Source: Planctomycetales bacterium
GTDB taxonomy: Bacteria; Planctomycetota; Planctomycetia; Pirellulales; Thermoguttaceae
DNA: 13,875 bases
Direction: 5' to 3'
Assembly (NCBI GenBank): GCA_007122045.1
Contig: SKJM01000190.1
Span: 1 to 13,875 of the forward strand
Shown here: in pieces, positions 1 to 7,393 of the stretch
Position numbering within the stretch: position 1 is the stretch's first letter
Layout of the letters: each line of letters opens with the position of its first letter
The notes under the pieces: model-generated
Seen by the model: only the letters and a program-made list of their open reading frames with translations
Told to the model about the DNA's origin: nothing
The model's database searches: none
Made by a program: the position numbers and the translations under genes

Positions 1-1
1 A

Positions 2-259
2 TCTAACTTGCCGCGGCGCATAGGAGAGCATCTTAGGTTGGGCCGCAAAGTTGAAGGAATACGAGGCCTTCCGAGCCGCATGAGCTACAAGCAAATGAGG
101 GCGTTGGAGCATCGCCTTATTGAGAAGTATGGCAGGAAAGGCATCGACCCTCGTGGAATGCTGGACAACGTGTATCGCGGAATCGATCCACGCAAGGTAG
201 GCGCATATGCGCCCCAGTTGAAGTGGGCAGATAACATCATCAAGGAGTTAGGGCTCTAG
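2..259 (+). CDS. C-terminal end of a polymorphic toxin, URI/GIY-YIG-like nuclease domain (5' partial)
   Basis: The reading frame is open to the left edge of the window, so this is the tail of a longer protein. The TTG at 8 is probably an internal Leu rather than a start. The visible 85 residues begin SNLPRRIGEHLRLGRK, resembling the T.NL.RR..EH stretch near the start of GIY-YIG/URI nucleases. They then carry a helix MRALEHRLIEKYG with the conserved-looking Glu of that fold. Such domains commonly sit at the C-terminus of RHS or other polymorphic toxins and cut nucleic acid in a competitor. The stop is two bases before the ATG of an Imm26 gene, which is the classic toxin-immunity arrangement. 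Seen: motifs and spacing. Known: family architecture. Inferred: that a large delivery protein lies upstream, outside the window. Confidence 0.62.
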   Translation, partial: SNLPRRIGEHLRLGRKVEGIRGLPSRMSYKQMRALEHRLIEKYGRKGIDPRGMLDNVYRGIDPRKVGAYAPQLKWADNIIKELGL

Positions 260-261
260 AC

Positions 262-750
262 ATGGCAAAGTCACGCCGGAAGTTCACGCGACCTGTCTTG
301 GGTGATATCGTCGAGATTCCCGTCAAGAATGGCTTCGGTTACGCACAATATATCAACCGACACAAGGTGTCCCCGATGTATGGCGACCTAATCCGAGTAT
401 TCAAGGGAGTGTTCGATTCGCGGCCTACAGACTTCTCGCGTCTCGTTCGGAAGCGAGAGCAGTTCCAAACGTTCTATCCAGTAGGATCGGCGGTGCATCA
501 AGGACTGGTTACAATCGTTGCCCACGAGGAGGTCCCCGAACGCTGCCGTCATTTGCCGATGTTCAAGGCATACAACCAAGACTATCATACTGGTAAGAGA
601 ACCTGGTTCTTGTGGGACGGCAAGAGAGACCAACGGATCGAGCGGCTCACGGCCCAACAACGTCGCTATCCACTTCTGGTGATTATCAGTCATCCGATCT
701 TGGTTGAGCGTATTGAAGAAGGGTGGACATCGGCCGACGAACGGATGTAG
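262..750 (+). CDS. Imm26-family immunity protein
   Basis: This 162-residue protein should neutralise the toxin encoded directly upstream. It has the Imm26 hallmark near its N-terminus, GDIVEIPVKNGFGYAQYI at about residues 14-31, followed by YGDLIRVFKGVF at about 40-51. The length is normal for the family and no signal peptide or membrane segment is seen, so it should be cytoplasmic. The ATG is chosen because it follows the toxin stop by two bases and has AAGGAG at 242-247, fourteen bases upstream. The two genes are probably co-transcribed and translationally linked. After the TAG the same frame stays open for 26 more codons (751-828), including DIDWTTISEGHV. That extra stretch is not needed for the family and may belong to the decayed cassette that follows. 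Confidence 0.75.
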   Translation: MAKSRRKFTRPVLGDIVEIPVKNGFGYAQYINRHKVSPMYGDLIRVFKGVFDSRPTDFSRLVRKREQFQTFYPVGSAVHQGLVTIVAHEEVPERCRHLPMFKAYNQDYHTGKRTWFLWDGKRDQRIERLTAQQRRYPLLVIISHPILVERIEEGWTSADERM

Positions 751-831
751 CCGGCGAGAGACATTGATTGGACCACTATTTCCGAAGGCCACGTAGCACA
801 AAGCCCGATTCACGTTCGCACCCTGACCTAA

Positions 832-1088
832 GAGGTTAGCGTTGCTGTCCATGACGACTGCCGCCACGACTACCATGAGGAGCAAGTGCACGGCGGTCGA
901 GCCTTCAGCAAGGCAACGTAGGATGGGTGGTTCCGAAGGTCTCAGCATTCGGGTTCACCCACGCGCCAGGCAATTTTACCCCCGGAAACGAGAGTTGGAC
1001 CGCTGGCGAGCGAACGGCCTTCGGGGGAAACGTAGGGCTGTTCATGTACGATGCTCAGGGCACCATTTTCTTTGTGGGGGTCTACTGA
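832..1088 (+). pseudogene. Frameshifted remnant of a coding region, probably a toxin tip
   Basis: No single frame covers this stretch, but two frames give protein-like text in succession. The frame starting at 832 reads HDYHEEQVHGGRAFSKAT and ends at a TAG at 919-921. The frame running from 879 reads on through GWVVPKVSAFGFTHAPGN and AFGGNVGLFMYDAQGTIFF to a TGA at 1086-1088. Joining them needs one shift near 900-918. The third frame is Arg-rich and looks like a shadow. The TGA overlaps the ATG of the next gene (TGATG), as expected for a toxin C-terminus followed by its immunity gene. I do not recognise the domain. A sequencing or assembly error is an alternative to true decay. Confidence 0.45.
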
Positions 1089-2374
1089 TGCCAACGGGCA
1101 TGGAACTTCTGGTTCGGCGAAAGTATGCGGAAGCACTTACGCGACTTCAGATCGAAGCGTCGAAAGACAAGACAGACTACTACAAGATAGGCCCCGTCTG
1201 CGGTCTGGCGGTAGCACATCTGTGTGCCGGGCATTATGCGAAGGGACGACGGCTCTTGGATGAGTTGATGGCCACTGCACCCAATCGAGTAAGCCTCCAT
1301 TACGTCTATGCGGGCATTGCCCAGTGGCTGCGCAATGACTTCAAAGAGGCAGTAGCCTACTGGCGAGAAGGAATGCGAAGTCACTATTCAATGTATAGGC
1401 TCATGGAAATTCCGGCTATCCTGTGGTATGCCCAATCGCGCCAACCCAGCGTGTGCAGCATGAGCGAAATTCATCAATGTGTTGAGAAGGCTCAGAAGCT
1501 AGCCGATCCGGAAAGCTTCGAGTATGCACTCGGACGCCTGATCTTGGGTGAACCGTGCGAGGATGAACTTCACAGAATCGCCGCAACCTTTCCAAAGCAG
1601 CTAGCTGCCGCCATGCATGCAGAGACCGACTTCTATACGGGCATCGCAAAGTTGAGTGGCCACGATGAAGCGGCATTTTTCAAGAACATGCGGCGCTGCC
1701 ACGGTGTGCAGGGACACGCTCAGATATTTCACGAATGGCTTCTTGCTCGCTACGAGCTTAAAAGACCAAAGGGTAAGGTGGTCGAGCGCACCGATACGGA
1801 CAAGACAGGGTGCAGGACGACCCAGGTTGAGAGCCCACAATCAACAGCCCACGATCCTGCCATTCCGCCGGAACCACGCGCCGGACCTCGCCTACCCGCA
1901 AACGCGAACTGCCGCCCGCCAAGCCGCGGCGCAGCCGCACCCGTCTTTGGACCGCACTGGCCGGCTGCTGGTACTCCTTGGCGGCGGGCTGATGTTCCGG
2001 GGCTCGCCCTCGTCGTGGCGGGAGGAGGCCGGTTCACGTACCTACTGGCCGGCGGGCAACGGCACATCGCGAAGAGAACCCCTTCTTCTTCGCTGGCTGG
2101 AGAACCCGCCGCCAGTACAGCCCTGAAGAGATCGAATCGGCCGATCTTTTCCGCTTCGAGGTGCGTTCCTTCTTCGAGCCGGCCGGCGAGGAATGCGGCA
2201 CGGAGTATGACGAATCGACGGCGTGCCCGGAGTGCGGCGCGGGGGCGGCGCAGGTGGGGCCTTTGGTTCTGGCCGGCAGCCGCATCCCCAAGGGCAAGGA
2301 CATCTCCGAGACCATCGCGGGAGAGATGGTCGTATCCCGGCGTGTGGTCGAGTCGTTCCGCCGCCACAAGGTGA
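1088..2374 (+). CDS. Repeat-type (TPR-like) immunity candidate with a run-on C-terminus
   Basis: The first 228 or so residues look like a real helical-repeat protein, with helix pairs such as YAEALTRLQIEASKDK, GHYAKGRRLLDELMATAP and NDFKEAVAYWREGMRSHY. TPR-like immunity proteins are frequent behind toxin tips. The ATG at 1088 is preferred over the in-frame TTG at 842 because the 82 extra residues are Arg-rich noise and because TGATG couples it to the upstream remnant. GGGGG lies a few bases upstream as a weak ribosome site. After about RPKGKVV (near 1780) the frame continues without a stop to 2374, but the text becomes Pro/Ala/Arg/Ser-rich and overlaps another gene. I infer that the native 3' end was replaced by unrelated GC-rich DNA. 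No signal peptide or membrane segment is seen in the repeat part. Confidence 0.5.
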   Translation: MPTGMELLVRRKYAEALTRLQIEASKDKTDYYKIGPVCGLAVAHLCAGHYAKGRRLLDELMATAPNRVSLHYVYAGIAQWLRNDFKEAVAYWREGMRSHYSMYRLMEIPAILWYAQSRQPSVCSMSEIHQCVEKAQKLADPESFEYALGRLILGEPCEDELHRIAATFPKQLAAAMHAETDFYTGIAKLSGHDEAAFFKNMRRCHGVQGHAQIFHEWLLARYELKRPKGKVVERTDTDKTGCRTTQVESPQSTAHDPAIPPEPRAGPRLPANANCRPPSRGAAAPVFGPHWPAAGTPWRRADVPGLALVVAGGGRFTYLLAGGQRHIAKRTPSSSLAGEPAASTALKRSNRPIFSASRCVPSSSRPARNAARSMTNRRRARSAARGRRRWGLWFWPAAASPRARTSPRPSRERWSYPGVWSSRSAATR

Positions 2375-2760
2375 CCGGGATCGATCTGGAGCCGGTGCGT
2401 GTGAACCGGGGCAAGGAGGTGTCGAAGGACTGGTTCCAGTTGAGGGTTCCGGCGTCCGAGGCCGAGATCGTCACCCCGACGCGGGTGGGGATCACTCCAT
2501 TCGACGAGGATCCGGAGGGCAAGTGCCGTTGCTCCCGGGGCGACCTGCTCGGCTTGAACCTCCTTTCCGAGGTCTCGATCAGCAAGGACAACCGGGGCGA
2601 GGCGGACTTCGTCGCCTCGAAGCAGTACGTCGGCGCGCGGCGCGGCTTGTTGCGGCCGAGGCGCGTCATTTTCATCTCGCCGACGGTGCGTCGGCTGCTG
2701 TTTACCGCTTCCGGCCCCCAATTTTCGGCAGCTGTTGCTTGTCGATATTCTGATGGCGGC
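2041..2760 (+). pseudogene. Decayed gene for a Cys-motif (CxxCG-type), immunity-like protein
   Basis: One frame gives protein-like text: RRQYSPEEIESADLFRFEV, then EECGTEYDESTACPECGAGA with a CPECG zinc-ribbon-like knuckle, then IPKGKDISETIAGEMVVSRR, PTRVGITPFDEDPEGKC, GDLLGLNLLSEVSISKDN and RVIFISPTVRRLL. The layout recalls the double-CXXCG (SitI6-like) immunity proteins, a tentative match from memory. The frame opens only after a TGA at 1990-1992 and has no ATG, and no start of any kind before the GTG at 2161, so the N-terminal part has no start codon. At the other end no stop is met near 2750; the frame runs to 3573 as a shadow over lnt. Loss of both ends points to a pseudogene. Boundaries are approximate. 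Confidence 0.45.
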
Positions 2761-2834
2761 CGAAGCGATACCATCGTTGGCCAGCCGTGGCCGTGTTCGG
2801 CCGGCGGCCGATGGCGGTCGCCGGCTAGCGGGCA

Positions 2835-2874
2835 CCGGATGGTTGGGCTCCCTGGCATCTCCGGGGTGTTTTTT
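2835..2874 (+). terminator. Weak terminator-like hairpin before lnt
   Basis: CCGGA at 2835-2839 can pair with TCCGG at 2860-2864, with a 20-base loop. A T-rich tract ending in six Ts follows (2869-2874). The long loop makes this a weak candidate. Its place between the decayed island and lnt fits an insulator. Confidence 0.25.
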
Positions 2875-2914
2875 GCCCTGGCATTTCCGCCGCGTTCGGC
2901 GTACGCTACGCAGG

Positions 2915-4561
2915 ATGAGCAGCGCGAACGCACCCTGGTATCGCTCCACGTTGGCCCTGGCCGGCTTGTCGGCCGGATTGCTTTGGGCTGCGCTGCCTCC
3001 ACTGGGGAATTGGTTGTGGCCACTGGCATGGGTGGCGCCGGTCGGTTGGATCCTGCTGGTGCGATACCCGGAGCTGCCAGGGCGGCGGCCCTATACCACC
3101 CTATGGGCAGTGGGCTTCCTGTTCTGGATGGCCGCCTTGCACTGGCTTCGCCTGCCGCATCCGGCCACGAGCATCGGCTGGGTCGCCCTGTCGTTCTATT
3201 TCGCCTTCTACTTGCCCGCGTTCCTCGGTCTCGCCCGCGTGGCCGTCCACCGGCTGGGCGTGTCAGTGGTGCTGGCGGCGCCCGTGGTGTGGACCGGCCT
3301 GGAATTGCTCCGAGGCCACCTAATGGGGGGCATGACGATGGCGAGCCTCAGCCACACGCAGTATCTGTGGCCCCCGATCATCCAAGTGAGCGACGTTGCC
3401 GGGGCCTATGGCCTGAGTTTCCTGATTATGCTCGTTGCCGCCTGCCTCGGGCGCGTACCGCCGTGGCGGGGTCAAGCACGGGGGGTGTGGCCCCTGCTGG
3501 TGGCCGTGGCGGCCTTCGGTGGGGCGCTCGGCTACGGGAGGCTCCGGATGGCCGAGGCCGTAGGCGGCCCTGAAGCCCCGACCCTCCGTGTCGCGATTAT
3601 CCAGGGCTCGATCGACACGGAACTGACCGCCGACCCCTCGGTGCGCGTCACTACGCACGAGCATTACGTCGCATTGACCGAGGAGGCCGTACGCCGCTAC
3701 CCGGAGCCCGACCTGATCCTTTGGCCGGAAACCGTGTTCCGCGACCCGCTGGTCACCTACGAGCCCGGCGCCGAGGTGCCCGACGATCTTGCCCGAGAGG
3801 GGGTTGGCCAGCCGGAATTCGAGCGGTGGCTGGAAGCCGAACTTCCCGACACGCTGCCCGAAATGACACGGCTGGCCCAGCGGTTCGGCGCGCCGATGAT
3901 CGTGGGCATCGAGCAGTATCACTATGGTCCGAACGGTCCGAGGCGGTTCAACTGTGCGGCGCTGGTCACGGCCGAAGGGACCATGGCCCGGCCCGTGTAC
4001 GCAAAGATGCATCCGGTAGCGTTCGGCGAATACATCCCCCTGGCCGACCGCTTCCCGCTGCTCCAGCAAATCACGCCGCTCGCGTCAAGTCTTTCAGCCG
4101 GCGAGCGGCCCGAGGCGTTCGAAATCGGCGGGTTGATCCTCGCGCCGAACATCTGTTACGAGAGCGTCCTGCCGCACCTGATCGGCCGGCAGATTCGCAC
4201 CCTGGCGGCCGAAGGCCGGGAGCCCGATGTACTGGTCAACCTGACTAACGACGGCTGGTTTTGGGGCTCGAGTCAATTGGACATGCATCTGGCGTGTGGC
4301 ATATTCCGCGCGGTCGAATTCCGCAAGCCGTGGCTGATTGCGGCAAATACGGGCTTCTCGGCGTGGATTGACGGCGACGGGCGGCTTGTTCGCCGCGGGC
4401 CGCGACGCGATACCGACGTGCTTCTGGCCGAAGTATCGGCGGACGACCGCCGGAGCTTGTACCTCCTTTGGGGCGATTGGTTTGCGGGGTTGTGTCTGGC
4501 GGCATGTCTGGCGCTGACGCTGGTGGGCGTGTGGCACGGCCGGGGACGCCGGTCGCGATGA
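2915..4561 (+). CDS. lnt: Apolipoprotein N-acyltransferase
   Basis: Transfers the third acyl chain from a phospholipid to the N-terminal Cys of lipoproteins, at the periplasmic side of the inner membrane, as the last step of lipoprotein maturation. The 548-residue protein has an N-terminal membrane part (about residues 10-225) with several hydrophobic helices. A carbon-nitrogen hydrolase domain follows (about 230-520), and a last hydrophobic helix (about 523-540) ends in a basic tail. The expected Glu-Lys-Cys triad is visible: E272 in LILWPETVF, K364 in YAKMHPVAFGEYIP and C414 in APNICYES. The ATG at 2915 is chosen over the earlier in-frame TTG at 2735 because the intervening residues are not membrane-like. 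No strong ribosome site is seen (CAGG just upstream). Length is near the family norm. It appears intact, unlike the genes to its left. Confidence 0.93.
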   Translation: MSSANAPWYRSTLALAGLSAGLLWAALPPLGNWLWPLAWVAPVGWILLVRYPELPGRRPYTTLWAVGFLFWMAALHWLRLPHPATSIGWVALSFYFAFYLPAFLGLARVAVHRLGVSVVLAAPVVWTGLELLRGHLMGGMTMASLSHTQYLWPPIIQVSDVAGAYGLSFLIMLVAACLGRVPPWRGQARGVWPLLVAVAAFGGALGYGRLRMAEAVGGPEAPTLRVAIIQGSIDTELTADPSVRVTTHEHYVALTEEAVRRYPEPDLILWPETVFRDPLVTYEPGAEVPDDLAREGVGQPEFERWLEAELPDTLPEMTRLAQRFGAPMIVGIEQYHYGPNGPRRFNCAALVTAEGTMARPVYAKMHPVAFGEYIPLADRFPLLQQITPLASSLSAGERPEAFEIGGLILAPNICYESVLPHLIGRQIRTLAAEGREPDVLVNLTNDGWFWGSSQLDMHLACGIFRAVEFRKPWLIAANTGFSAWIDGDGRLVRRGPRRDTDVLLAEVSADDRRSLYLLWGDWFAGLCLAACLALTLVGVWHGRGRRSR

Positions 4562-4626
4562 TGCCGGTTGGCGGCCGGGCAAGCCCAGGCGGGGAAGGGG
4601 AAAAGAGCGCGCGGGGCGTGGGTAGC

Positions 4627-4655
4627 TGGCCAGTCATCGAACCGGCCTGTACAAT
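4627..4655 (+). promoter_or_regulatory. Sigma70-like promoter candidate for the PHA-system gene
   Basis: TGGCCA (4627-4632) and TACAAT (4650-4655) are 17 bases apart, about 80 bases before the ATG at 4736. The -35 is a weak match and the -10 is good. The rest of the 174-base gap after lnt shows no gene. Confidence 0.35.
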
Positions 4656-4735
4656 ACCAGGACGCGGGTGCAGGAGGTCGGGCGGCCTCGCAGAACCCAA
4701 TCCCAAGCAGTGCCACGAACGAAAGGTGGGATCGA

Positions 4736-5038
4736 ATGGCCCAATTAACCATGGACGTTTCGCATCAACTTGGCCTCGACGAGGCCCTCAAGCGGCTGCG
4801 CGACAAGCTCGAATCGATGCGCGAGCAGTTCGACGGCCAAGTGAGCGATTTTTGCGAAGAATGGCGGGAAAATGAACTGGCCTTCGGGTTCTCGGCCGTC
4901 GGAATGAAGATTGTCGGCAAGGTGGCCGTGGAACCCTCGAACGTCCGGGTGGCCGCCGAGCTGCCCTTTGCCGCCGCCATGTTCAAGGGGCTTATCGAGC
5001 AGCGCATCCGCGACGAGTTGGTCGCCGTGCTGGCATAG
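4736..5038 (+). CDS. Polyhydroxyalkanoic acid system family protein (PHA_gran_rgn type)
   Basis: A 100-residue soluble protein, typical size for this family. It starts with a beta-strand and helix (MAQLTMDVSHQLGLDEAL), then a charged helix (ALKRLRDKLESMREQF), and then two amphipathic strands (ELAFGFSAVGMKIVGKVAVE and NVRVAAELPFAAAMFKGLIE). Family members were linked to polyhydroxyalkanoate granules in other bacteria, but no PHA synthase or phasin lies in this window, so the role here is uncertain. The ATG is preceded by AAGGTGGGAT, a good ribosome site; an in-frame earlier start at 4568 would add an unlikely Gly/Arg-rich leader. It has its own candidate promoter and converges on the minus-strand STN gene, with an inverted repeat between the two stops. 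Confidence 0.7.
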   Translation: MAQLTMDVSHQLGLDEALKRLRDKLESMREQFDGQVSDFCEEWRENELAFGFSAVGMKIVGKVAVEPSNVRVAAELPFAAAMFKGLIEQRIRDELVAVLA

Positions 5039-5061
5039 CCCGGCCGGCGACTTTGGCCGTT

Positions 5062-5127
5062 GGAGTTCACGCTTTTGGCGTGCGAAGTGAATGTGCGTGG
5101 TATCCGGCGCGCTAGCGCGTGAACTCC
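5062..5127. repeat. Inverted repeat between convergent genes
   Basis: GGAGTTCACGC (5062-5072) is matched by its exact reverse complement GCGTGAACTCC (5117-5127). Inside the right part lies a perfect 12-base palindrome, CGCGCTAGCGCG (5108-5119). A second small hairpin, TTCAC...GTGAA, can form in the left part. The position between two converging stops suits a bidirectional transcript end or a REP-like element. There is no T-run, so it is not a classical intrinsic terminator. Confidence 0.6.
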
Positions 5128-5142
5128 CCCAGGGCGGATGGA

Positions 5143-6321
5143 TTAGTCCCGGGGCCGAATTTCCACCCTCCGACCCTCGCGGCGGAATGCCAGCCCCGCG
5201 GCCCCGCAAACCTCCTCGAGCAGGTCGTCGACCGAAACGCCCTCGCTCTGAATGCTGATCCGCTGCTCGAGCGAGATCCCCGCTCGCTGCACGGCGGCCT
5301 GATCGATCGAAAGCTCCAGCCCCAGTTGCCGCGCGATCGCCTGAAGCACCGGCCCGACCGGCTCGTGCTCGACCGCAAACCGCTCGATCCGCGTGTGGCG
5401 CAGGTCGTCGGCTGCCGCCGGCTCCGGCTTCGCGCGCGGGGGACGGCGCGAAGCCGAGATCTGTTCGTGCTCCTCCACGGTCCCCTTGACGTAAACGTCG
5501 CCGCCCGAAATGCGAATCTGCGCACCCGGCGCGTACTCGGCCAGCCGCGCCGCCGTCGCTTCGGGTTGCGGGCCGCCGGGATACCGTCGCACCACCGCCA
5601 CTTCGGACGGTATTGACTCAAGGCGAACAGTGGTGCCGTCGGGCGACACCGAAAACGTCAACTCGAATTGGGCCGCGATGAGCGTCAGGCGGTCGGCCAG
5701 CGCGAGCGGGGGCAGGTCGGCGCCCGCCCAAAGATCGTGCGGCACGCGCTCCCATCCGTCGAGTTCGAATCGTCCCTCTCGGGCCAGAGCGATGAGCAAC
5801 TCGCGCGGGGTGGCCAGGTCGTCCCACCGAAAGCTCCGCGATTGAGCCAGGCGCCGGGCGGCCTCGTGGGGAAGGCCTTGCAGCTTTTCCCGATTCAAGG
5901 CAGCGAGGGTGCGCAGCCGCGCGGCCGCAGGCGCCGGGCCGAAGTAGAACAGCGGCCCGAGTTGCGCCACCCCCATGCCACCCGCCTCGGCAATCCGCCG
6001 CAGCGCCTCGCCCAGGGGCACTTGGTGTAGCGTAACGTCGAGTTGCTGGCCCGGATCGATCCGCCGGTCGAGCAGGACCGCCACCCCTTGGGTCTGGCCG
6101 AAGCGGTAAAGGCCTTCGCGCAGGGGGCTTCCCCCCAAAGTTACCCCAATGGGTGTGTTCAGCCGCTGGGCCAGCGCGCCGCCGGTCGCCCAGCGAGCGG
6201 TAGGATTTGCTCCCCCGGACGAGGCACTCTCCAATGAATCGTCGCCGGAATCCGCGGCATAACCCCCATAGGCGCCCAAAGCGAACCCGATGAGCAGCAG
6301 ACTTCCGCAAGCGACACGCAT
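5143..6321 (-). CDS. Exported protein with two STN-like (secretin/TonB short N-terminal) domains
   Basis: A 392-residue protein with an N-terminal signal peptide (MRVACGSLLLIGFALGAYGG, likely cut after YAA). An STN-like module at about residues 63-130 (SPLREGLYRFGQTQGV, VTLHQVPLGEALRRIAEAGG) is followed by a middle region of about 135-290 of unclear fold. A second STN-like module lies at about 313-390 (IERFAVEHEPVGPVLQAIAR, QSEGVSVDDLLEEVCGAAGL). STN domains normally sit in secretins or TonB receptors and bind partners in the periplasm, but there is no secretin channel or beta-barrel here. The start at 6321 is preferred to the in-frame ATG at 6369 because it gives a clean signal peptide and has GGAG upstream. 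Function is unknown; an accessory or scaffolding role in the periplasm is a guess. Confidence 0.75.
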   Translation of the reverse strand: MRVACGSLLLIGFALGAYGGYAADSGDDSLESASSGGANPTARWATGGALAQRLNTPIGVTLGGSPLREGLYRFGQTQGVAVLLDRRIDPGQQLDVTLHQVPLGEALRRIAEAGGMGVAQLGPLFYFGPAPAAARLRTLAALNREKLQGLPHEAARRLAQSRSFRWDDLATPRELLIALAREGRFELDGWERVPHDLWAGADLPPLALADRLTLIAAQFELTFSVSPDGTTVRLESIPSEVAVVRRYPGGPQPEATAARLAEYAPGAQIRISGGDVYVKGTVEEHEQISASRRPPRAKPEPAAADDLRHTRIERFAVEHEPVGPVLQAIARQLGLELSIDQAAVQRAGISLEQRISIQSEGVSVDDLLEEVCGAAGLAFRREGRRVEIRPRD

Positions 6322-6359
6322 GGTGCAGACTCCGACCCTCGCGTTGGGGGCTCCAGCCG

Positions 6360-6383
6360 AATCACGCACGATTCTCCGTGATT
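6360..6383. repeat. Inverted repeat upstream of the STN gene
   Basis: AATCACG (6360-6366) and CGTGATT (6377-6383) are exact reverse complements, ten bases apart, 38 bases upstream of the minus-strand start. This could be an operator or an RNA hairpin in the leader. Otherwise the 364-base divergent gap 6322-6685 holds only one promoter candidate and no gene. Confidence 0.35.
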
Positions 6384-6582
6384 GGTTTCTTCATGGCTCT
6401 TCCGTTTCTGGGCGCCAATTTGAGCGCCAAAGCGTCGGGTGGGTGGTTGCGGCTGTCTCAGCAGCCTTACTTCACCGACGCGCTCCGCGCCATTCCGCAC
6501 CTGGAAACGGGAGAGCCTTCTTTATTGTGTCGCGGCGCCGGCCCGAAGACCACCCCGATCCGCCCCCAGCCTGGGTTTTTGG

Positions 6583-6612
6583 TTGAATTTTCCCTCGGCT
6601 TTCAAGTACAAT
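6583..6612 (+). promoter_or_regulatory. Sigma70-like promoter of the HEAT/TPR gene
   Basis: TTGAAT (6583-6588) and TACAAT (6607-6612) with an 18-base spacer are close to consensus and stand in an AT-rich patch of otherwise GC-rich DNA. Transcription would start near 6619, leaving a leader of about 67 bases before the ATG at 6686. Confidence 0.55.
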
Positions 6613-6685
6613 CGAAGTTAGCCGCCCGCTTTGGGGCGCCGCGCCAATTCGGACTGTTCTCGCCGCCCTCCCGCAGGCACACCCG

Positions 6686-7387
6686 ATGGCGGCAGTCATA
6701 CAATCGGGCCCGCCGGAGACCGCCCCTGTGAGTATCGAACGCATTCGAAAGCCGCTGATCGCCTCGCTTTACCAATCCTATTTGGCCAGCCAGGACGCCG
6801 TCGCGTTCGTCGCCGGATTGCTGCGCCATTACAAGGTGGGTACGCTCGAGCGCCTCGCGGCACACGCCGATCGCGAGGTTCGGCGGGCATCGGTGTTCGG
6901 CCTTGGCCACGTGGCCGAATATTCGGCCAACCACACGCTCGGCCGCGCCATGCTCGACGAGGACCGCAAGGTGCGCACGCTGGCGGAGGACGCCATTCGG
7001 AAAGTCTGGTTCCGCGTCGGCACGCTGTCGCAGCGGCGGCAATTGGTGCTCATCTCGCGTATGAACGCCGCCCGGCAGTACCGGGAGGCGAGGCGGCAGG
7101 CCCAGGCCCTCGTGGACGAAGCGCCCCACCTGGCCGAGGCTTGGACCCAATGCGCCACGGCCCTGTTCCACTTGCAGCATTATCCCGATGCCATTCGCCA
7201 CTGCCACCAGGCGCTCGAGATCAACCCGTACCACTTCATCGCCGCCACGACCATGGGCCATGCCTACATGGGGCTCGACAGTTACGTCGCCGCGCTGGAG
7301 AGTTTCCGGCGCGCGCTCCGGCTGAATCCCGACTTGGAAGGGGTGCGCATTCAGGTCGTCCGCTTGGCGCGTCTGGTCGAGGAATAG
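6686..7387 (+). CDS. HEAT-like plus TPR repeat protein
   Basis: A 233-residue soluble protein. Residues of about 50-112 look like HEAT-type helical pairs (LERLAAHADREVRRASVFGL, AMLDEDRKVRTLAEDAIRKV). Residues of about 125-215 look like two to three tetratricopeptide repeats (AWTQCATALFHLQHYPDAIR, ALEINPYHFIAATTMGHAYM, DSYVAALESFRRALRLNPDL). Such proteins serve as protein-protein adaptors; no catalytic motif or signal peptide is seen. The ATG at 6686 has only a weak AGG upstream. An in-frame GTG at 6728 has GGAG nine bases before it and would give a 219-residue protein starting at VSIERIRKP, so the true start is open. It has its own promoter and converges on the thioredoxin gene, with only six bases between the stops. 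Confidence 0.72.
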   Translation: MAAVIQSGPPETAPVSIERIRKPLIASLYQSYLASQDAVAFVAGLLRHYKVGTLERLAAHADREVRRASVFGLGHVAEYSANHTLGRAMLDEDRKVRTLAEDAIRKVWFRVGTLSQRRQLVLISRMNAARQYREARRQAQALVDEAPHLAEAWTQCATALFHLQHYPDAIRHCHQALEINPYHFIAATTMGHAYMGLDSYVAALESFRRALRLNPDLEGVRIQVVRLARLVEE

Positions 7388-7393
7388 GCCGGC

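Noticed and set aside
388..948. Minus-strand 186-codon frame over Imm26
   Set aside because: It covers the Imm26 gene on the other strand, has no recognisable domain, and the plus-strand frame has clear family motifs.
842..1087. TTG start at 842 for the repeat-type gene
   Set aside because: The 82 added residues are Arg-rich and incoherent, while the remnant in another frame ends in a stop overlapping the ATG at 1088.
1750..2949. Minus-strand 399-codon open frame
   Set aside because: Arg/Pro-rich with no motifs; it lies antisense to the immunity-like remnants and has no ribosome site that I can see.
2161..3573. Plus-strand 470-codon open frame reaching into lnt
   Set aside because: Only the part up to about 2750 looks like protein; beyond that it is an Arg/Gly-rich shadow of the lnt reading frame.
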